From: Ascarosepion bandense
Taxonomy: Eukaryota > Mollusca > Cephalopoda > Sepiida > Sepiidae
Direction: 5' to 3'
NCBI GenBank assembly: GCA_037127315.1
Contig: JBBBDQ010001273.1
Span: forward strand, 3,728,501 to 3,792,500
DNA length: 64,000 bases
Every line of letters starts with the position of its first letter. Within the stretch, counting starts at the first letter, position 1. Position numbers and translations under genes: made by a program. This document shows, piece after piece, positions 1 through 10,379 of the stretch. The notes under the pieces were generated by a model. That model was not told the DNA's origin, ran no database searches, and saw only the letters and a program-made list of their open reading frames with translations.

Positions 1-455
1 TCTTAAATGAAGACTATATATACTAAACGATAATTGAAAATCTTAATACAAATCTTCATGCGCCAACATTTTTAAAATAATTTTTTTTAAATTTCTGTGT
101 AGAAATCTTTTTTTTATATATGAAATGTCATAAATGACATATCATTAGAAGGTCATGTATTTCAAGGGTTGTTCCCCTTACGAAACGTTTACTTAGATTT
201 CATAAATTTATGTCAATTTTGGTCAGTCATACTTAGCTTGTCAACACATCTTGCTGTCATCAATTATTTAACGTGTCAGAAAAATATGACCACCGTGATT
301 AACAAACATTTGTATTCTAAATTTCATGCTATAAGCATGTAATAATTATTTAAAATCAGATTCATTTTAAATTTAATTTAAAATTTGCTAGTTTTCCTAA
401 TATAACGTGTCACAGTTATTTCATTTTTGCAAGATTTTTACAAATGTGAAAATAC
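1..455. repeat. AT-rich dispersed repeat, copy 1
   Basis: This segment matches 36545-36965 in the same orientation. Shared blocks include a 'taatacaaatc' stretch, a 'ttcaagggttgttcccctta'-like block, 'attctaaatttcat' and a terminal 'tttgcaagattttta' block. No protein homology is visible and neither end is defined here; the copy may begin before the window. The family is unclassified. Confidence 0.7.
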
Positions 456-589
456 AATTTCTATTTTAAATACACCAGACTATTTTGCTTACGGGTAATA
501 GTAAATTTAATCATTTAGCTTTCAATTAAACCTAAAATGAAAGCTTCAAGAAAGCTTTGCTGTTTTTAAAACTTCACGTTAAAACTTAG

Positions 590-705
590 GTATTGAAAAT
601 GAGTGGAGGTATCTATTCTAAAGTCTATTTTAACTCTACACTTCTAACGTCTCCGCTTAAAACTCTGAAGTTTTATTTACTATTTCTTTACATTTTTCTT
701 CTCAT
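590..705 (+). repeat. R2 dispersed repeat fragment
   Basis: Matches part of the repeat present as tandem units at 4535-4925 and 26060-26410, sharing 'ctaaagtctat', 'cttctaacgtctccgctta' and 'gaagttttatttac'. It abuts a SINE at 706. Non-coding and unclassified. Confidence 0.55.
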
Positions 706-862
706 ACCGAGTTCGAATCCCAGTTGAATTCATTGCATTCATTTACGCACAATTACCCTTGTAGAAGGTATGAGTCTATCTCTTCTTCCTTCAGCTATGG
801 GTTAAATAGCATGCAGATAGGGTTCTATAGCTTTGGCTAGCAACCAGTTTACCTTGTACGAA
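706..862 (+). mobile_element. tRNA-headed SINE (SINE1), partial
   Basis: Contains the B-box-like 'gagttcgaatccc', the central 'cattcatttacgcacaa' domain and 'tatgggttaaatagcatgcagat', all in the same order as the fuller copy at 7741-8045. The head before the B box and the distal tail are missing. SINE1 copies occur throughout the window in both orientations. Confidence 0.8.
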
Positions 863-1489
863 GGAGAAAGAGATTTGCGTAGAGTTAATACTCCTAGCTG
901 TAAAAAATATCAAGTTAAAAAAGCATCGTCGTCGATGGCCTATGCTACACTGGAAGAGGTGGGTGTTAAAAAAGTTAAACCTTACTGAAACTACGCAATA
1001 GCCATATTAGGTTAAATCGATCACCTACCTCTGCATTAAAAAATGTTTTTCTGCGTTGTTTTAAACTGAATGTAAATAATATTTCTTTTAATTCATATTA
1101 ATTAAAATTTAAACCAGTTAATAAAGTTTTAGCTTGAGTTTAAACTCAAATAAAGTTTTAGAAAAGTATATTATATTTTTGAAAGATTTTTAATAAAGAG
1201 AATTATGTTGTTTTCACAGATTTGTCAATATGGCCAATTTTAGCGATTTAAAATATCATTCGAATCAATTTAAATTTGGTGACAAATACAACAAATTATT
1301 TTGCTCATTGAAAATATAAAATTTACTCTATTAGTTTATAATAAAACTAAAGTAAAAAGTTTCCAGATTTTTTTTTCAGTTTTAAAATGAGATTTTAAGC
1401 CGTAGGTGTAATTTTTTAGAGGTGCTACAACCCATTAATAATATGTTACAATAAGACTAGTCATAAAAATTAACCTAAGAAATAAGATG
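863..1489. other. Gene-free AT-rich stretch
   Basis: Only short open frames and AT-rich sequence. I recognise no protein, RNA or repeat signature here. Confidence 0.6.
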
Positions 1490-1755
1490 GTGTATAACTA
1501 GTAGTAAAAATTTACCCTTTCGATCCATGATCGACTAGTCAGAAACCTTTTCTGCAGTAGGTTACTATTTTTTCTTTTTTTTTTTGCAGTTGACTAGTTG
1601 CCAACCAGAGATATAAAATCCAGTCTTTCCTGCTATTTAACCCAAAGCTGGAGGGAGAAGCGCGTGAGTGAATATACCGAACTCAGCTGACACTTGAACT
1701 CGGCTCTATTGATTTCTTATTCTGAGGCAAAATCCATTACACCACAACACACATC
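1490..1755 (-). mobile_element. SINE1, diverged copy
   Basis: On the minus strand it reads the SINE1 head ('tgtgttgtggtgtaatgg'), a diverged central domain and the tail ('aaccta', 'ctgc', 'gatcatgg'). A T-rich interruption lies near 1568-1585. Diverged compared with the copies at 7741 and 25636. Confidence 0.75.
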
Positions 1756-2660
1756 TTTTGAAATTACTTATTCGAAATACAATGACAAATTGAACTAAAA
1801 TTAGTAGAACAATAACATATAGTGAAGCGTTGTATTTACACTGTTATTAAATTGTGCCTGGTACTTTTTCCATATTAATTTTACTTTTCATCGAAACTAT
1901 TTAAAACTGAGACGTATGGCAGTACGTAGACAGCGTCGATCAAACATGAAGAATAAGCGAAAAATCAGGAACAAAACGTGTAATAAAATAATAATAGCAA
2001 AAATACTTTATCTAAAAAATTTATTTAAAAAAAAGCTCTTTGTCTACTTTTTTTGTCTTTTATGTCTATCTGTTCTTTCAAATTCTTGCCTTCTGTCGAA
2101 ATCGGTTCTGTTTCAGTGATTTACTGTCTGTTTAAAATCGCCAGTCACTTGAACTTTAAAAGCTTTGACAATAATAATAGTACAAAAGATGTGCAATAAA
2201 CAAATAAATAATAAAATAAACAAAATAAAGACCCATTTATGTTCTTGCCAAACATGTCGAATGATATCGGTAAGAAAACAACAGAAAATTTGGTTTCTCC
2301 TTCCTTTTTTTTATCTCTCCTGAACACAGTATATCTTTCTTTCTTGTTTCTTTTCTATTTTTCTTCTTCTTTTTTGTGCTTTTGCCTTTTCTTTTTACAC
2401 GTGCATAAAATTGTTTGAAGATTTATATGACAGTAATGGTGGCGTGACGTAAACAAAGCACAATAGCTTTTCACCTTGCCTCTATACAGGGGGCGAGATA
2501 TCCCCAAGGTTAATAAAATATCTTTGGGGTGGGAGAAAAATCAGAAGCGTGTGTGTCGGTATGCTATAAATTCTCTGCCTCATGGGAGGTTATAGTTTCT
2601 CGATGCGTCTCTTTATCTTTGTGAGAGCCTCTACCTTTCCAAATTATGTGGCCCTGGGCA
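1756..2660. other. Gene-free stretch
   Basis: AT-rich sequence with T-rich runs around 2030-2070 and 2300-2400. Short frames of 60-70 codons on both strands have low-complexity Lys/Phe/Leu composition and no recognisable motif. Confidence 0.6.
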
Positions 2661-2665
2661 AAATA

Positions 2666-2668
<3 letters not shown>

Positions 2669-2713
<45 letters not shown>
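2669..2713. repeat. (ATT)n microsatellite
   Basis: About 15 uninterrupted ATT units. It generates a poly-Ile frame on the minus strand that is not a gene. Confidence 0.95.
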
Positions 2714-2714
<1 letters not shown>

Positions 2715-2774
2715 ATAAATATCTTATTATAATTCTGTTTGTCCCTACCTACTTCGCACGATTGGTACACCCTG

Positions 2775-3205
2775 CCAATACTTCATAAATAATGGACTAA
2801 CCGTTTTGATCGTGTAGAAAGACGCAACTTGGTTTCAGTGAGAAAATTAAAGAAAAAAGAAAAAAAAGAAACTAAGAAGGGAAGATAGAAGTTAAGAGGA
2901 AGAATCAGATTAAGCTGAAAAACAGATACTACCCATTGATCATAGTCAAAAGGCCGAGAAGCGTTGGCAATAGCGATAAAAATGTCATTTTTCAGACGCA
3001 CATTATTGAACATTATTAAGAGTAATGTTTTTAAGCTGGAGGTTCGGTTAGAAAAAAGAAAGAAAGAAAGAAAGAAGTGCTTAATGTCACGGGTTAATAC
3101 TTATCAAATAATGAATTATACCATTTTGATTGCGTACAAAACAAAAGACATACGCTACTTGATTTCAGTTAGAAAATGAAATCAAGAAGGAAATATAAAA
3201 GTGTT
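2775..3205. repeat. Pair of diverged direct repeats
   Basis: 2775-2895 and 3095-3205 share an ordered set of blocks ('aataatg', 'ttttgat', 'acttg', 'tttcagt', 'gagaaaa', 'agaagg'), suggesting a diverged tandem duplication about 320 bases apart. A (GAAA)n run lies between them near 3055-3075. No coding signal. Confidence 0.5.
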
Positions 3206-3417
3206 TCAACGTCTGTTTCAGTGAAATGCAAAAGTTGTCAATTTCAAATCTTTTCATCTGTACTCCATTACTTCTTAAAATAACGACCATCATTCATATT
3301 GATGATTATTACTGCAATATTTTTTAAATTAAAAAAAAATTACTGAGCTCAAATATTTTATTTGTGATAGAGGTATTTCTATTGATATTCTATTATCATA
3401 GGAGTCGCCATTTGGGT

Positions 3418-3505
3418 ATCTCGAGGTGGTGTAATGGTTAACGAGATTGTCTCACTAGATCAATTACGACTTAGTTGTGAGTTTGATACTCACTTGGCAT
3501 TCCAT
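3418..3505 (+). repeat. tRNA-like SINE head
   Basis: Reads 'ggtggtgtaatggtta' (A-box-like) followed about 50 bases later by 'gagtttgatactcac' (degenerate B box). The layout is that of a tRNA-derived promoter, but there is no matched acceptor stem, so it is more likely a SINE head than a functional tRNA gene. Confidence 0.5.
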
Positions 3506-3777
3506 AATTTCAGCTTTGTGCTACGTCTATGCTACGCTTAGAAGATCACCATAGAATCTGCCATGAGCTTATTCGCTTATTAATTAATCAGGAAATGAAA
3601 ATAGAAAAACGTTGACGTTTTCAGGAATATTTCTATTTCTTATTATTAGCAATAGTCGTCATACATTACTATTTTGCTTGTTCATAAAAGGTATGGTGGT
3701 CACCTCTGAGAATTAAATAACAGCAATTCTTTTCAAATCTATAACACTTTCTATTGTTTTTTTAATATTGTCCAATA

Positions 3778-4010
3778 TGAATCCAGTTAAGTGCCATACG
3801 TAATACAATGCGTGGGCGATCATGACATGACTGACTGGGCAGAACATTTTCCTGCAGTAGTTTGCCATTACTTTCTGCGGTAGACTAGTTGCCAAACAAG
3901 GCTATCGAACGCAATCTGTCCTGCTATTTAACCCATATCTGGAGGGAGAAGAGACGGATTAATACCTTTCCCAAGGATATTTGCGCGTAAGTGAATTCAC
4001 TGGAATATGA
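3778..4010 (-). mobile_element. SINE1, near full length without head
   Basis: Minus strand reads the central domain ('gtgaattcacttacgcgc'), 'tatgggttaaatagcagga', the 'ctaccgcagaaagtaatgg' block and the terminal 'cacttaactgg'. Same family as 7741-8045, 15866-16165 and 25636-25915. Confidence 0.85.
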
Positions 4011-4024
4011 AGGGTTTGGGGATG

Positions 4025-4215
4025 ACTCAACTCAGTATAAATGCCTTGTCGTGTTCTGGTTGTGAAGGTCAGAACTTGTAGAATCAAGGAATTTCATCTG
4101 GCTACACATTCGCCATGAAAATAGATAGGATGGTGAAGTTGATCTGGCAGTTATCTCGATAGAACATGGCAGAAGAATCAGGTACTTTCTGGAGTGGTAT
4201 AAGCAAATCATCATT
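4025..4215 (-). pseudogene. LINE B reverse transcriptase C-terminal fragment
   Basis: The minus strand encodes, with frameshifts, the late C-terminal region of a non-LTR reverse transcriptase: 'SRKYL', then a 'FHGE-C' block and 'SDLHNQNTTRH', in the same order as the copy at 28370-28870. The upstream palm domain is absent. It abuts a SINE at its 3' side. Confidence 0.6.
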
Positions 4216-4534
4216 TATTCAGCGGCTTTAGCGATGGATTTTTTATACCTGTTCCCCTCAAGATCTGGGATAAACTTTAATTTCAATAGACGTTCAACGG
4301 AATAATCTTCCCTGGAGGTACATCAGTTTATTTAAATCTCAATCACTAGTATTGGTACTGCATTAACTCAAAATAATAGACACAAGTCTTATCGTTTTTA
4401 TCTACACTTTCTTGAGCTATCGGGCCAGATCGAGCAAGGTCCTTGTATTTCTTTAATTGTTCATTTCCTTCAGGTTCACTCTGTAGTAAGCCATTTACAC
4501 TGATATTTTTATCTACATTTAGATAGGAGTAGAC

Positions 4535-4925
4535 AGGTTTGTCTATCGCCCGGTTCGCATTACACCGGTCTTTTGAAAACGAGTAGAGGTTTATTCCTTG
4601 TATCTTGTTTAGGATTGGATTTCCGGTTCCTTCTGAAATTTACATCAGCTCTATACCTTTCACACCTCCGTTTGAAAATTTGAAGTTTTATTTATGTTTA
4701 TTTTTTTGTTTAACTTTTTCTCCTCAATAGCAGTTGAAAGGTTTACCTATCGTCGGGTTCACATCTCTCCGTAATCTTTTAAACCGAAGTAGAGGTTTAT
4801 AACATTTTTCTTGTTTAAGACTGAGTTTTCAGTTTCATTTAAAAGTCTTTTTCTTCTCTTCGACTTCCGTTGGTTTCTTAAGTCTTGGTGGCATTATCGC
4901 CTTGCTTTGAGTACTTCTTACTCTG
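4535..4925 (+). repeat. R2 dispersed repeat, two tandem units
   Basis: Two consecutive units (about 4535-4720 and 4735-4925) each contain 'aggtttgtctatcg' or 'aggtttacctatcg', 'gtagaggtttat' and a 'tcttgtttaagactg'-type block. The second unit ends with 'ggcattatcgccttgctttg', a terminus also seen at 26410. No coding capacity recognised. Confidence 0.65.
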
Positions 4926-5109
4926 TAACCCCCAGACCTCGAGAGAGCTGCTGGTTTTTGTACATGGCAAATATCAATGTAAAAATATCCTGAAATCTTC
5001 ACCATCCTTCTCAACATTTTCTTTGAGTTAATACATACTGGCGTTTGTACAGCATAAATGCTTTCATCGGATTTTCTACTTATCCAATCTCGATTTCATT
5101 TTTTATCAT

Positions 5110-5700
5110 TTCATCTCAAACAAGGCTATAATGCCACTAAGACGCAAGGAGATTACTTAGAGTGAAAGAGAATGAGATAACTTTAGTAAGGAGAAAGGAC
5201 AACAAATAGTACAGATTTAAGGAAAATCGATTAACTTTGTATTTCATTACAAACTTTTCTTTTGATTCTGTTGAGATGCTTGAGATATATAGCAGGATCA
5301 CTAGACCAGATATGGCTGCAATTTTCAATGCATGAACGAATCGTAAATTTATAAATATGTAAGATGGATTTTGACGAGAAAAAATTGTCTGATACGTCAC
5401 AGTGATTCAACTTTCTTCGTAGCAGACCTAGCAATCGATTAAATATTATCACTCCACTTCATGTCAGTTGAAAATGTGAGACGCAAGAAGGCACAGTCAG
5501 TTTCTGTCCTATAGGTTAGCCATGCTGATAGAAGGAAATATATTCTCTGTGGTGTTTAAATTCAGTAGTTTCGTTTTGAAAGCTTCAAACTTGCAAGTCA
5601 TTCCTTGCTCCAGTTAACAATTGATTGGCATTCTTTTCCGAAAGCAGTATTTCTGTTTTATTCAGATTTCCATCTGATTCCAAACCAGCGACCAAGAGTC
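5110..5700 (-). pseudogene. LINE A reverse transcriptase 3' fragment
   Basis: The minus strand encodes the C-terminal part of a non-LTR (LINE) reverse transcriptase. In order: 'DLNKTE', then 'FFSSKSILHIYKFTIRSC' with 'CSHIW' and 'LNRIKRKVCNE', equivalent to the R-P-x-(L/F)-EYCSHIW and LDKIQRK-CN blocks of this family. Frames shift around 5400. The 3' UTR-like end near 5110 matches those at 45055 and 62310. The catalytic YADD region is missing, so this is a 5'-truncated dead copy. Confidence 0.8.
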
Positions 5701-5929
5701 AGAAATAGCTTCATAAGTAAAAAAAAAAAATACAACTAAGGTCTCACATATTTTGCATAAACAAAGATCTTTTTAACGCGTATGTTGTAATTGTGAATAC
5801 ATTTTTTGTGTTTTTTTTTAAGTTGTGGGCTACCAGGAATCTCTTCAATGAGACTATCGGAGAGTATTTCAATCATTTTTTTTTTTTTGCCTACCATTTC
5901 AAGATACTTGTATTTTGATAGTTCATTAT

Positions 5930-5955
5930 TATTGTTGTTGTTGTTGTTGTTGCTA
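5930..5955. repeat. (TTG)n microsatellite
   Basis: Eight TTG units, next to T-rich sequence. Confidence 0.85.
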
Positions 5956-6224
5956 CTTTTTCCTTTAATTTCTGTTGTATTTTCATTTTTTTCTGGGTCC
6001 CAACCAGAGACCTAAGATCAGGAATGATATCAGGACATTTTCACTTAAAAGTTTTGAAAAAAAAATTAAAATAAACCAACCCAAGAGCACACACATTTTA
6101 AATTTGTCAGGTATGAGCTGCACTTGTAAGAATATATTTTGTATTTCCTTTCTGTAATATCATTTCCACTTCTGCTTCATTTTTGTCTGAGTTTAAAACA
6201 ATAAATATGGCGGAGAAGTGAAGG

Positions 6225-6385
6225 TAGATAACATAACTGCATTCTAATGAAATAAAATGTCCTAAGTCACGTAATAACTCGTTTACAAATGAAGAATATT
6301 CAAAAGTTCTACAATATAATTGTATTGAACACTTTTTAATACAACTTTATACTGGTCTAATTTTATTATGACCCAAAACTAAGTA
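6225..6385 (+). repeat. Dispersed repeat shared with 59320-59526
   Basis: The block 'cgtaataactcgt-tacaaatg' through 'actggtctaatttta-tatg-cccaaaac' recurs at 59415-59526. Related upstream sequence ('gaacattgcatgcataaa') occurs at 56225-56310 and 59320-59380. The 59 kb copy keeps a short frame beginning MAENVLNSFNFEHCMHK, so the family may once have coded; its class is unknown. Confidence 0.6.
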
Positions 6386-6392
6386 ATTAAAT

Positions 6393-6394
6393 AA

Positions 6395-6480
<86 letters not shown>
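6393..6480. repeat. (TC)n then (TA)n compound microsatellite
   Basis: About 45 bases of TC/CTTT repeats followed directly by about 44 bases of TA. Confidence 0.95.
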
Positions 6481-6484
<4 letters not shown>

Positions 6485-6612
6485 TGGCTCTGTAAAAGAA
6501 TGCAATATTTGCATCGAGCCCTCCATCTTGATCAATTGTAATATCAATTTAAATTAATATTAATAGGATCGGGTTTTTGGGATTTACCTATCTGATCATT
6601 CTTTTGGATTCA

Positions 6613-6639
6613 GTATATATATATATATATATATATATA

Positions 6640-6690
<51 letters not shown>
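6613..6690. repeat. (TA)n-(TG)n compound microsatellite
   Basis: TA run followed by about 25 TG units. Confidence 0.95.
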
Positions 6691-6693
<3 letters not shown>

Positions 6694-6755
6694 CCTCCAG
6701 GAGAGCAAATCATTGCGCTATATTTTTCTCACGCTTTCTACCAATGTGAAGTGGA

Positions 6756-7395
6756 TTGATTATATTGTATCAAGTGTCAGGTCTACTGCTACTAAAGATG
6801 GTTCATTATAGAGCGCCAGACAATTTTTCTCGTCAGATTCTATCTTGCATATTCATAAATCTACAATTCGTCCGTTCATTGAATATTACTACGAGATATG
6901 GTCTGGTGCTTCGACTATATATGTCTAGATGTTTGACAAAATCCAAAGAAGTGTCTGTAATGTTATCGGTCCTGATCTCGCATCTCGACTTCAGTCTCTT
7001 TTCCACTGCTCCGACGTGGCTTCCGTCTGTCTTTTCTATAAATATTTCATAGCATTTGCTCCAATCAGCTCTTCTCCTTGGTACCACTATCGCATGGATT
7101 TAAGCGTACTACTCGATTGGCAATTTGATCTCATCATTTTACTATTTAAATCACAAACCGTAACCGTACTTTCTATTTTAATAGTTTATTTTCTTGCCTG
7201 TGGATTTCTCTTACAGTTTCTTGAGCCACTCTTTAATTGCCACTTACAATCTCCAGCAGACTTTAATGCAATATCAATCGCCATCTTTAGTCTTTTTGAT
7301 ATCTGTGCTTTTATTGTCATTTCGCCACAATCCTCATTTTATTGTTTTTCAGTCTCCTTGCGTTCTAGTGCCTTGGAATAAAATGATATTTTAAA
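6756..7395 (+). pseudogene. LINE A reverse transcriptase C-terminal fragment
   Basis: Plus strand, three frames. 'LLLLKMVHYRAPDNFSRQ' then 'FVRSLNI-TRYGLV' (R-P-S-LEYCSHVWSG equivalent) shifts near 6925 into 'FDKIQRSVCNVIGPDLASRL' and 'SVCLFYKYF', followed by a degraded C-terminal 'NSL' block. It ends at about 7395 with the family's 3' terminus ('ccttggaataaaatgatatttta'). The palm is lost. Dead 5'-truncated insertion. Confidence 0.8.
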
Positions 7396-7448
7396 AAGGC
7401 CAAAGCAGTATCTGTTGCAGTTTTTTGAGATTTACAGTAACACATCAG

Positions 7449-7740
7449 TATATATATATATATATAACTATTTACGCTCTCACATTCTGATTGAGCACTC
7501 TGGAAGAATGGTAGACTTTGAAAAACAGTAGCTACTCTGACATCTACGCATAGTTCATTCAACAATGAATTATAAATCTCTCAGCTATTGGGCGTGTATA
7601 ATGATAACGTACACGCTAAAAAGTCTGCCTCCTTTTACTGAGCGCCCGTAGCTCAGAGGTAGAATCGCCGACTAACGCCAATTCGGTCGGGTTTCAATCT
7701 TGGGTAAAAGACAATCGGCTGTCTAACCGTACTGATGAAC
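7449..7740 (+). mobile_element. Hammerhead SINE, copy truncated inside the ribozyme
   Basis: A unit of the hammerhead-bearing SINE. It starts in (TA)n, has the body 'ctcacattctgattgagcac...', a tRNA-like module at about 7642-7705 (A box 'tagctcagagg', B box 'ggtttcaatct'), and enters the ribozyme with 'ccgtactgatga' at 7727-7738. The rest of the ribozyme (stem II, GAAA, stem III) is replaced by a SINE1 copy from about 7741. Other copies: 18418, 23427, 51420, 54385-55250. Confidence 0.85.
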
Positions 7741-8045
7741 TGTGCGTTGTGGTGCAATGGATATCGAATCGGAACGACAATCGGGGAACCAAGTTCGAAT
7801 TCCAATTGAATTCCTTGCATTCACTTACGCACAAATACCCTTGTGAAAGGTATTATTCCGTTTCTTCCCTCCAGTTAGGGGTTAAATAATAGGACAGACT
7901 GGGTTCTATAGCCTTGGCTAGTAACCAGTCTACCGCAGAATGTAATGGCAACGTACTGCGGGATACTCTTCTGCCCAGTTAGTCATGTCTCTTTCGATAC
8001 ATGATCGCCTAAAGCGTATATCACGTATGTCACTTAACTGACTTT
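7741..8045 (+). mobile_element. SINE1, essentially full length
   Basis: Reference copy for this window. tRNA-related head 'tgtgcgttgtggtgcaatgg' with a degenerate A box, B-box-like 'aagttcgaattcc', a central domain (about 7820-7890: 'ttcacttacgcacaaatac' to 'ttaggggttaaata'), then a tail with 'ggttctatagccttggcta', 'ctaccgcagaatgtaatggc' and a terminal 'cacttaactgac'. Such tRNA-derived SINEs are Pol III transcribed and mobilised by LINEs. The central domain also occurs in the 5S-headed SINE family here. Confidence 0.88.
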
Positions 8046-8094
8046 TTAAAAGTAAATATATAACTGTGGAATGTACTTTTATTAGTAACCATTA

Positions 8095-8097
<3 letters not shown>

Positions 8098-8142
<45 letters not shown>
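8098..8142. repeat. (TA)n microsatellite
   Basis: About 22 TA units. Confidence 0.95.
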
Positions 8143-8146
<4 letters not shown>

Positions 8147-8350
8147 TAAAACAAATTTGATTAAAAAGAATCGACAATGGACGTCGGTTTAATTTTTTAT
8201 TGTATTTTTTATAGTTCAATTTTTTTTTATATTTTGTTCAAGAACTTTCGATTTTTCACATTATAAAAAAGAAAGAAAGAAGCTTAACATTTAACACCTT
8301 ATTTCAAAATTGGAAAAATGTGATAAAAATGAAAAAGACAGACATTGTGC

Positions 8351-8648
8351 AAGAAATTACGGATAAACTGTTTGAAGTTCACATTTTGCTTTTTTGTTTA
8401 AATATTTTCGACTTTCGCAGTAATTATCAAGAACGAATGGCATTTAGAATTCCAGGTATTCTTTGGAAAGCTGGGCCTCTGAAATGGTCAGCTTGACGTC
8501 ATGTGTCACGTCTAGTGGGAGCAGAGCCACTAAAAAAGAATGTGATTTACTGAATTTAAATTTTATTATATTTAAAAAAAAAATTTTTTTATGTGAAAGT
8601 CGACAAAAATAACAAAATATCAAATTCAGACAGTTTATCCACAACTTA
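8351..8648. repeat. Long imperfect inverted repeat
   Basis: The arm 8351-8417 ('ggataaactgtttgaa', 'attttgctttttt', 'tcgactttcgca') is complementary to 8590-8648 ('gtgaaagtcgacaaaaataa', 'attcagacagtttatcc'). Arms of about 60 bases surround about 170 bases. It could be a MITE remnant, but no target duplication is clear. Confidence 0.6.
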
Positions 8649-8763
8649 TAGCACAATATTCAATACTTAATCTGAAAAATGTAAAAATACAATTAAAAAA
8701 TTAAACACACATATCTTGTTGGTTCTTTTGAATTAAATTTGTTTAGATGAATACATGCTACGT

Positions 8764-8767
<4 letters not shown>

Positions 8768-8845
<78 letters not shown>
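8768..8845. repeat. (AC)n-(TA)n compound microsatellite
   Basis: About 30 bases of AC followed by about 46 bases of TA. Confidence 0.95.
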
Positions 8846-8846
<1 letters not shown>

Positions 8847-9192
8847 TGCTTTATCGTGATCATGTTTAGTGCCGAGGTTCTTGTTTTCTCAGTGATTTTA
8901 CTGATAAAATGTATTATCGCCAGCAAGTTATTTATCGCAAGGTGCTCGATATCGGAGTGAAGATAGAGCGTTGATAAGCCCAAAGAGTTACCGTTATTGT
9001 TGTCTGATTTGTGCTATATATATATAAGTGTGCGTGGGTGCGCGTGCGTGTGTGTGCGTACGTGAACACTGTTTATAAGAATTTTCACATTTTTCCCAGA
9101 TAGTGTAGTGCTGATGTCCACGCTCATAACAACTTTACCTTCAATTTAGCACTCTTCTCTCTCAAATGCAGCAAGTGCGCATAAAATTTCCT

Positions 9193-9194
<2 letters not shown>

Positions 9195-9236
<42 letters not shown>
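9195..9236. repeat. (TA)n microsatellite at PLE-1 left edge
   Basis: TA run directly adjoining the left terminal repeat of PLE-1. Confidence 0.95.
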
Positions 9237-9242
<6 letters not shown>

Positions 9243-9275
9243 TATATTTTGGAACATGTACAAATTTTTTATATA

Positions 9276-9330
9276 TTCACGACAAATCGTACATTTGTTT
9301 CGACATTGAAACTACAATGTCTCAGAAATC
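9276..9330 (-). ncRNA. Degraded hammerhead motif in PLE-1 left terminus
   Basis: Minus strand reads stem II 'gacattg'/'caatgtc', the 'cgaaac' core at 9298-9305 and a stem III 'acaaatgtac...tttgt' ending in a GTC cleavage triplet at 9281-9283. The CTGATGA core has lost bases ('ctga-gacattg'), so this copy should be inactive. It is the inverted partner of 11694-11749. Confidence 0.6.
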
Positions 9331-9389
9331 GGTAGAATTAGTAAGGTAATATTAGAAAGAGACAACCAACAAATAAGGAAAAAATCCAA

Positions 9390-10310
9390 CTCATGCAATG
9401 GAGGGGTACAATGGATGTAATCAAATGGTTTGAGAACCTTAGGGAAAAAATAATGCCACTTTCTTACAATTTGACATTGTGGATTTTTACCCATCGATAT
9501 CTGAGGGCCTTTTCAATCTTGCCCTGGAATTCGCGGAATTCTACTTGGACATTCCAAATGATGAAATCAAAATAATTTTGAATTGTAGAAAATCAATTCT
9601 CATTCACAACAGCTAACAGTGGACAAACAATTCAACGGATAATTTTGATTTATCTATAGGAGCCCTGGATTCTGCAGAATCTTCGGATATAGTCGGATTA
9701 TTCCTATTGTACAACCTCAGGCGTATAAAGAAATTGACACTAACAATATAGGACTCTATAGAGATGACGGACTCATGATAATAAATAAATCTACTAGAGG
9801 TAAGGTTGATAAAACTAGAAAATTAATCCATAAAGTTTTTAAATTCTTTGGTCTTAACGTAGTAATTAACCCTAATATCAAGCAAGTTGACTTCCTAGAT
9901 ATAACATTAGACTTTGTATCGAACATTTTCCAATCTTACATGAAAAATAATGCTAACCCAATCTATATAAACCCCAATTCTAATCGCCCACCATCCATTA
10001 CCATGCATATTCCATCATAAGTGGAACGCCGCATTAACACGCATTCCTCCAATAAAGAAATATTTGATAAACACAACGTAATTTACGACAGAATTCTTAG
10101 AGAAAGCGGATATCAATCATTCAAAATTAACTTTTTGGAAAAATTCAAGAGCTCTAAAAGCAAAAATAAAAACAGGAAAATCATATGGTATAACCTTCTT
10201 TTTAATCAGTCAGTTAACGTTAACCTGGGAAATAATTTTTTTAAACTAATAGATAAGCATTTTCCAAAAAATAACCCTCTAAGCAAAATCTTCAATAAAA
10301 TACAATAAAG
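9390..10310 (+). pseudogene. PLE-1 reverse transcriptase (broken)
   Basis: RT motifs are recognisable across frames: motif A 'FDIVDFYPSI' at 9470-9499; motif B-like 'GALDSAESSDIVG' at 9659-9697; motif C 'GLYRDDGL' at 9751-9774 with the two catalytic aspartates intact. Then come 'QVDFLDITLDF', 'PIYINPNSNRPPSI', a stop at 10018-10020, and the downstream 'RRINTHSSNKE...YDRILRESGYQ' block typical of the PLE thumb region. At least three stops or frameshifts interrupt it. This RT class lacks a separate integrase and relies on the GIY-YIG nuclease downstream. Confidence 0.88.
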
Positions 10311-10379
10311 CTAAGCTATAGCTGCTCCAACAATCTAGAAAAATAATTAAAGTACATAACAGCAAAATATTAAAAGCAC

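Noticed and set aside
6347..6759. Open frames of poly Tyr-Ile and poly Val-Cys
   Set aside because: They are translations of (TA)n, (TC)n and (TG)n microsatellites; the same applies near 8693, 18239, 40545, 50040, 52067, 54317, 58863, 59984 and 61280.
7642..7705. Functional tRNA gene
   Set aside because: A and B boxes are present, but no complementary acceptor stem is seen, and the same sequence precedes the hammerhead in every SINE copy.
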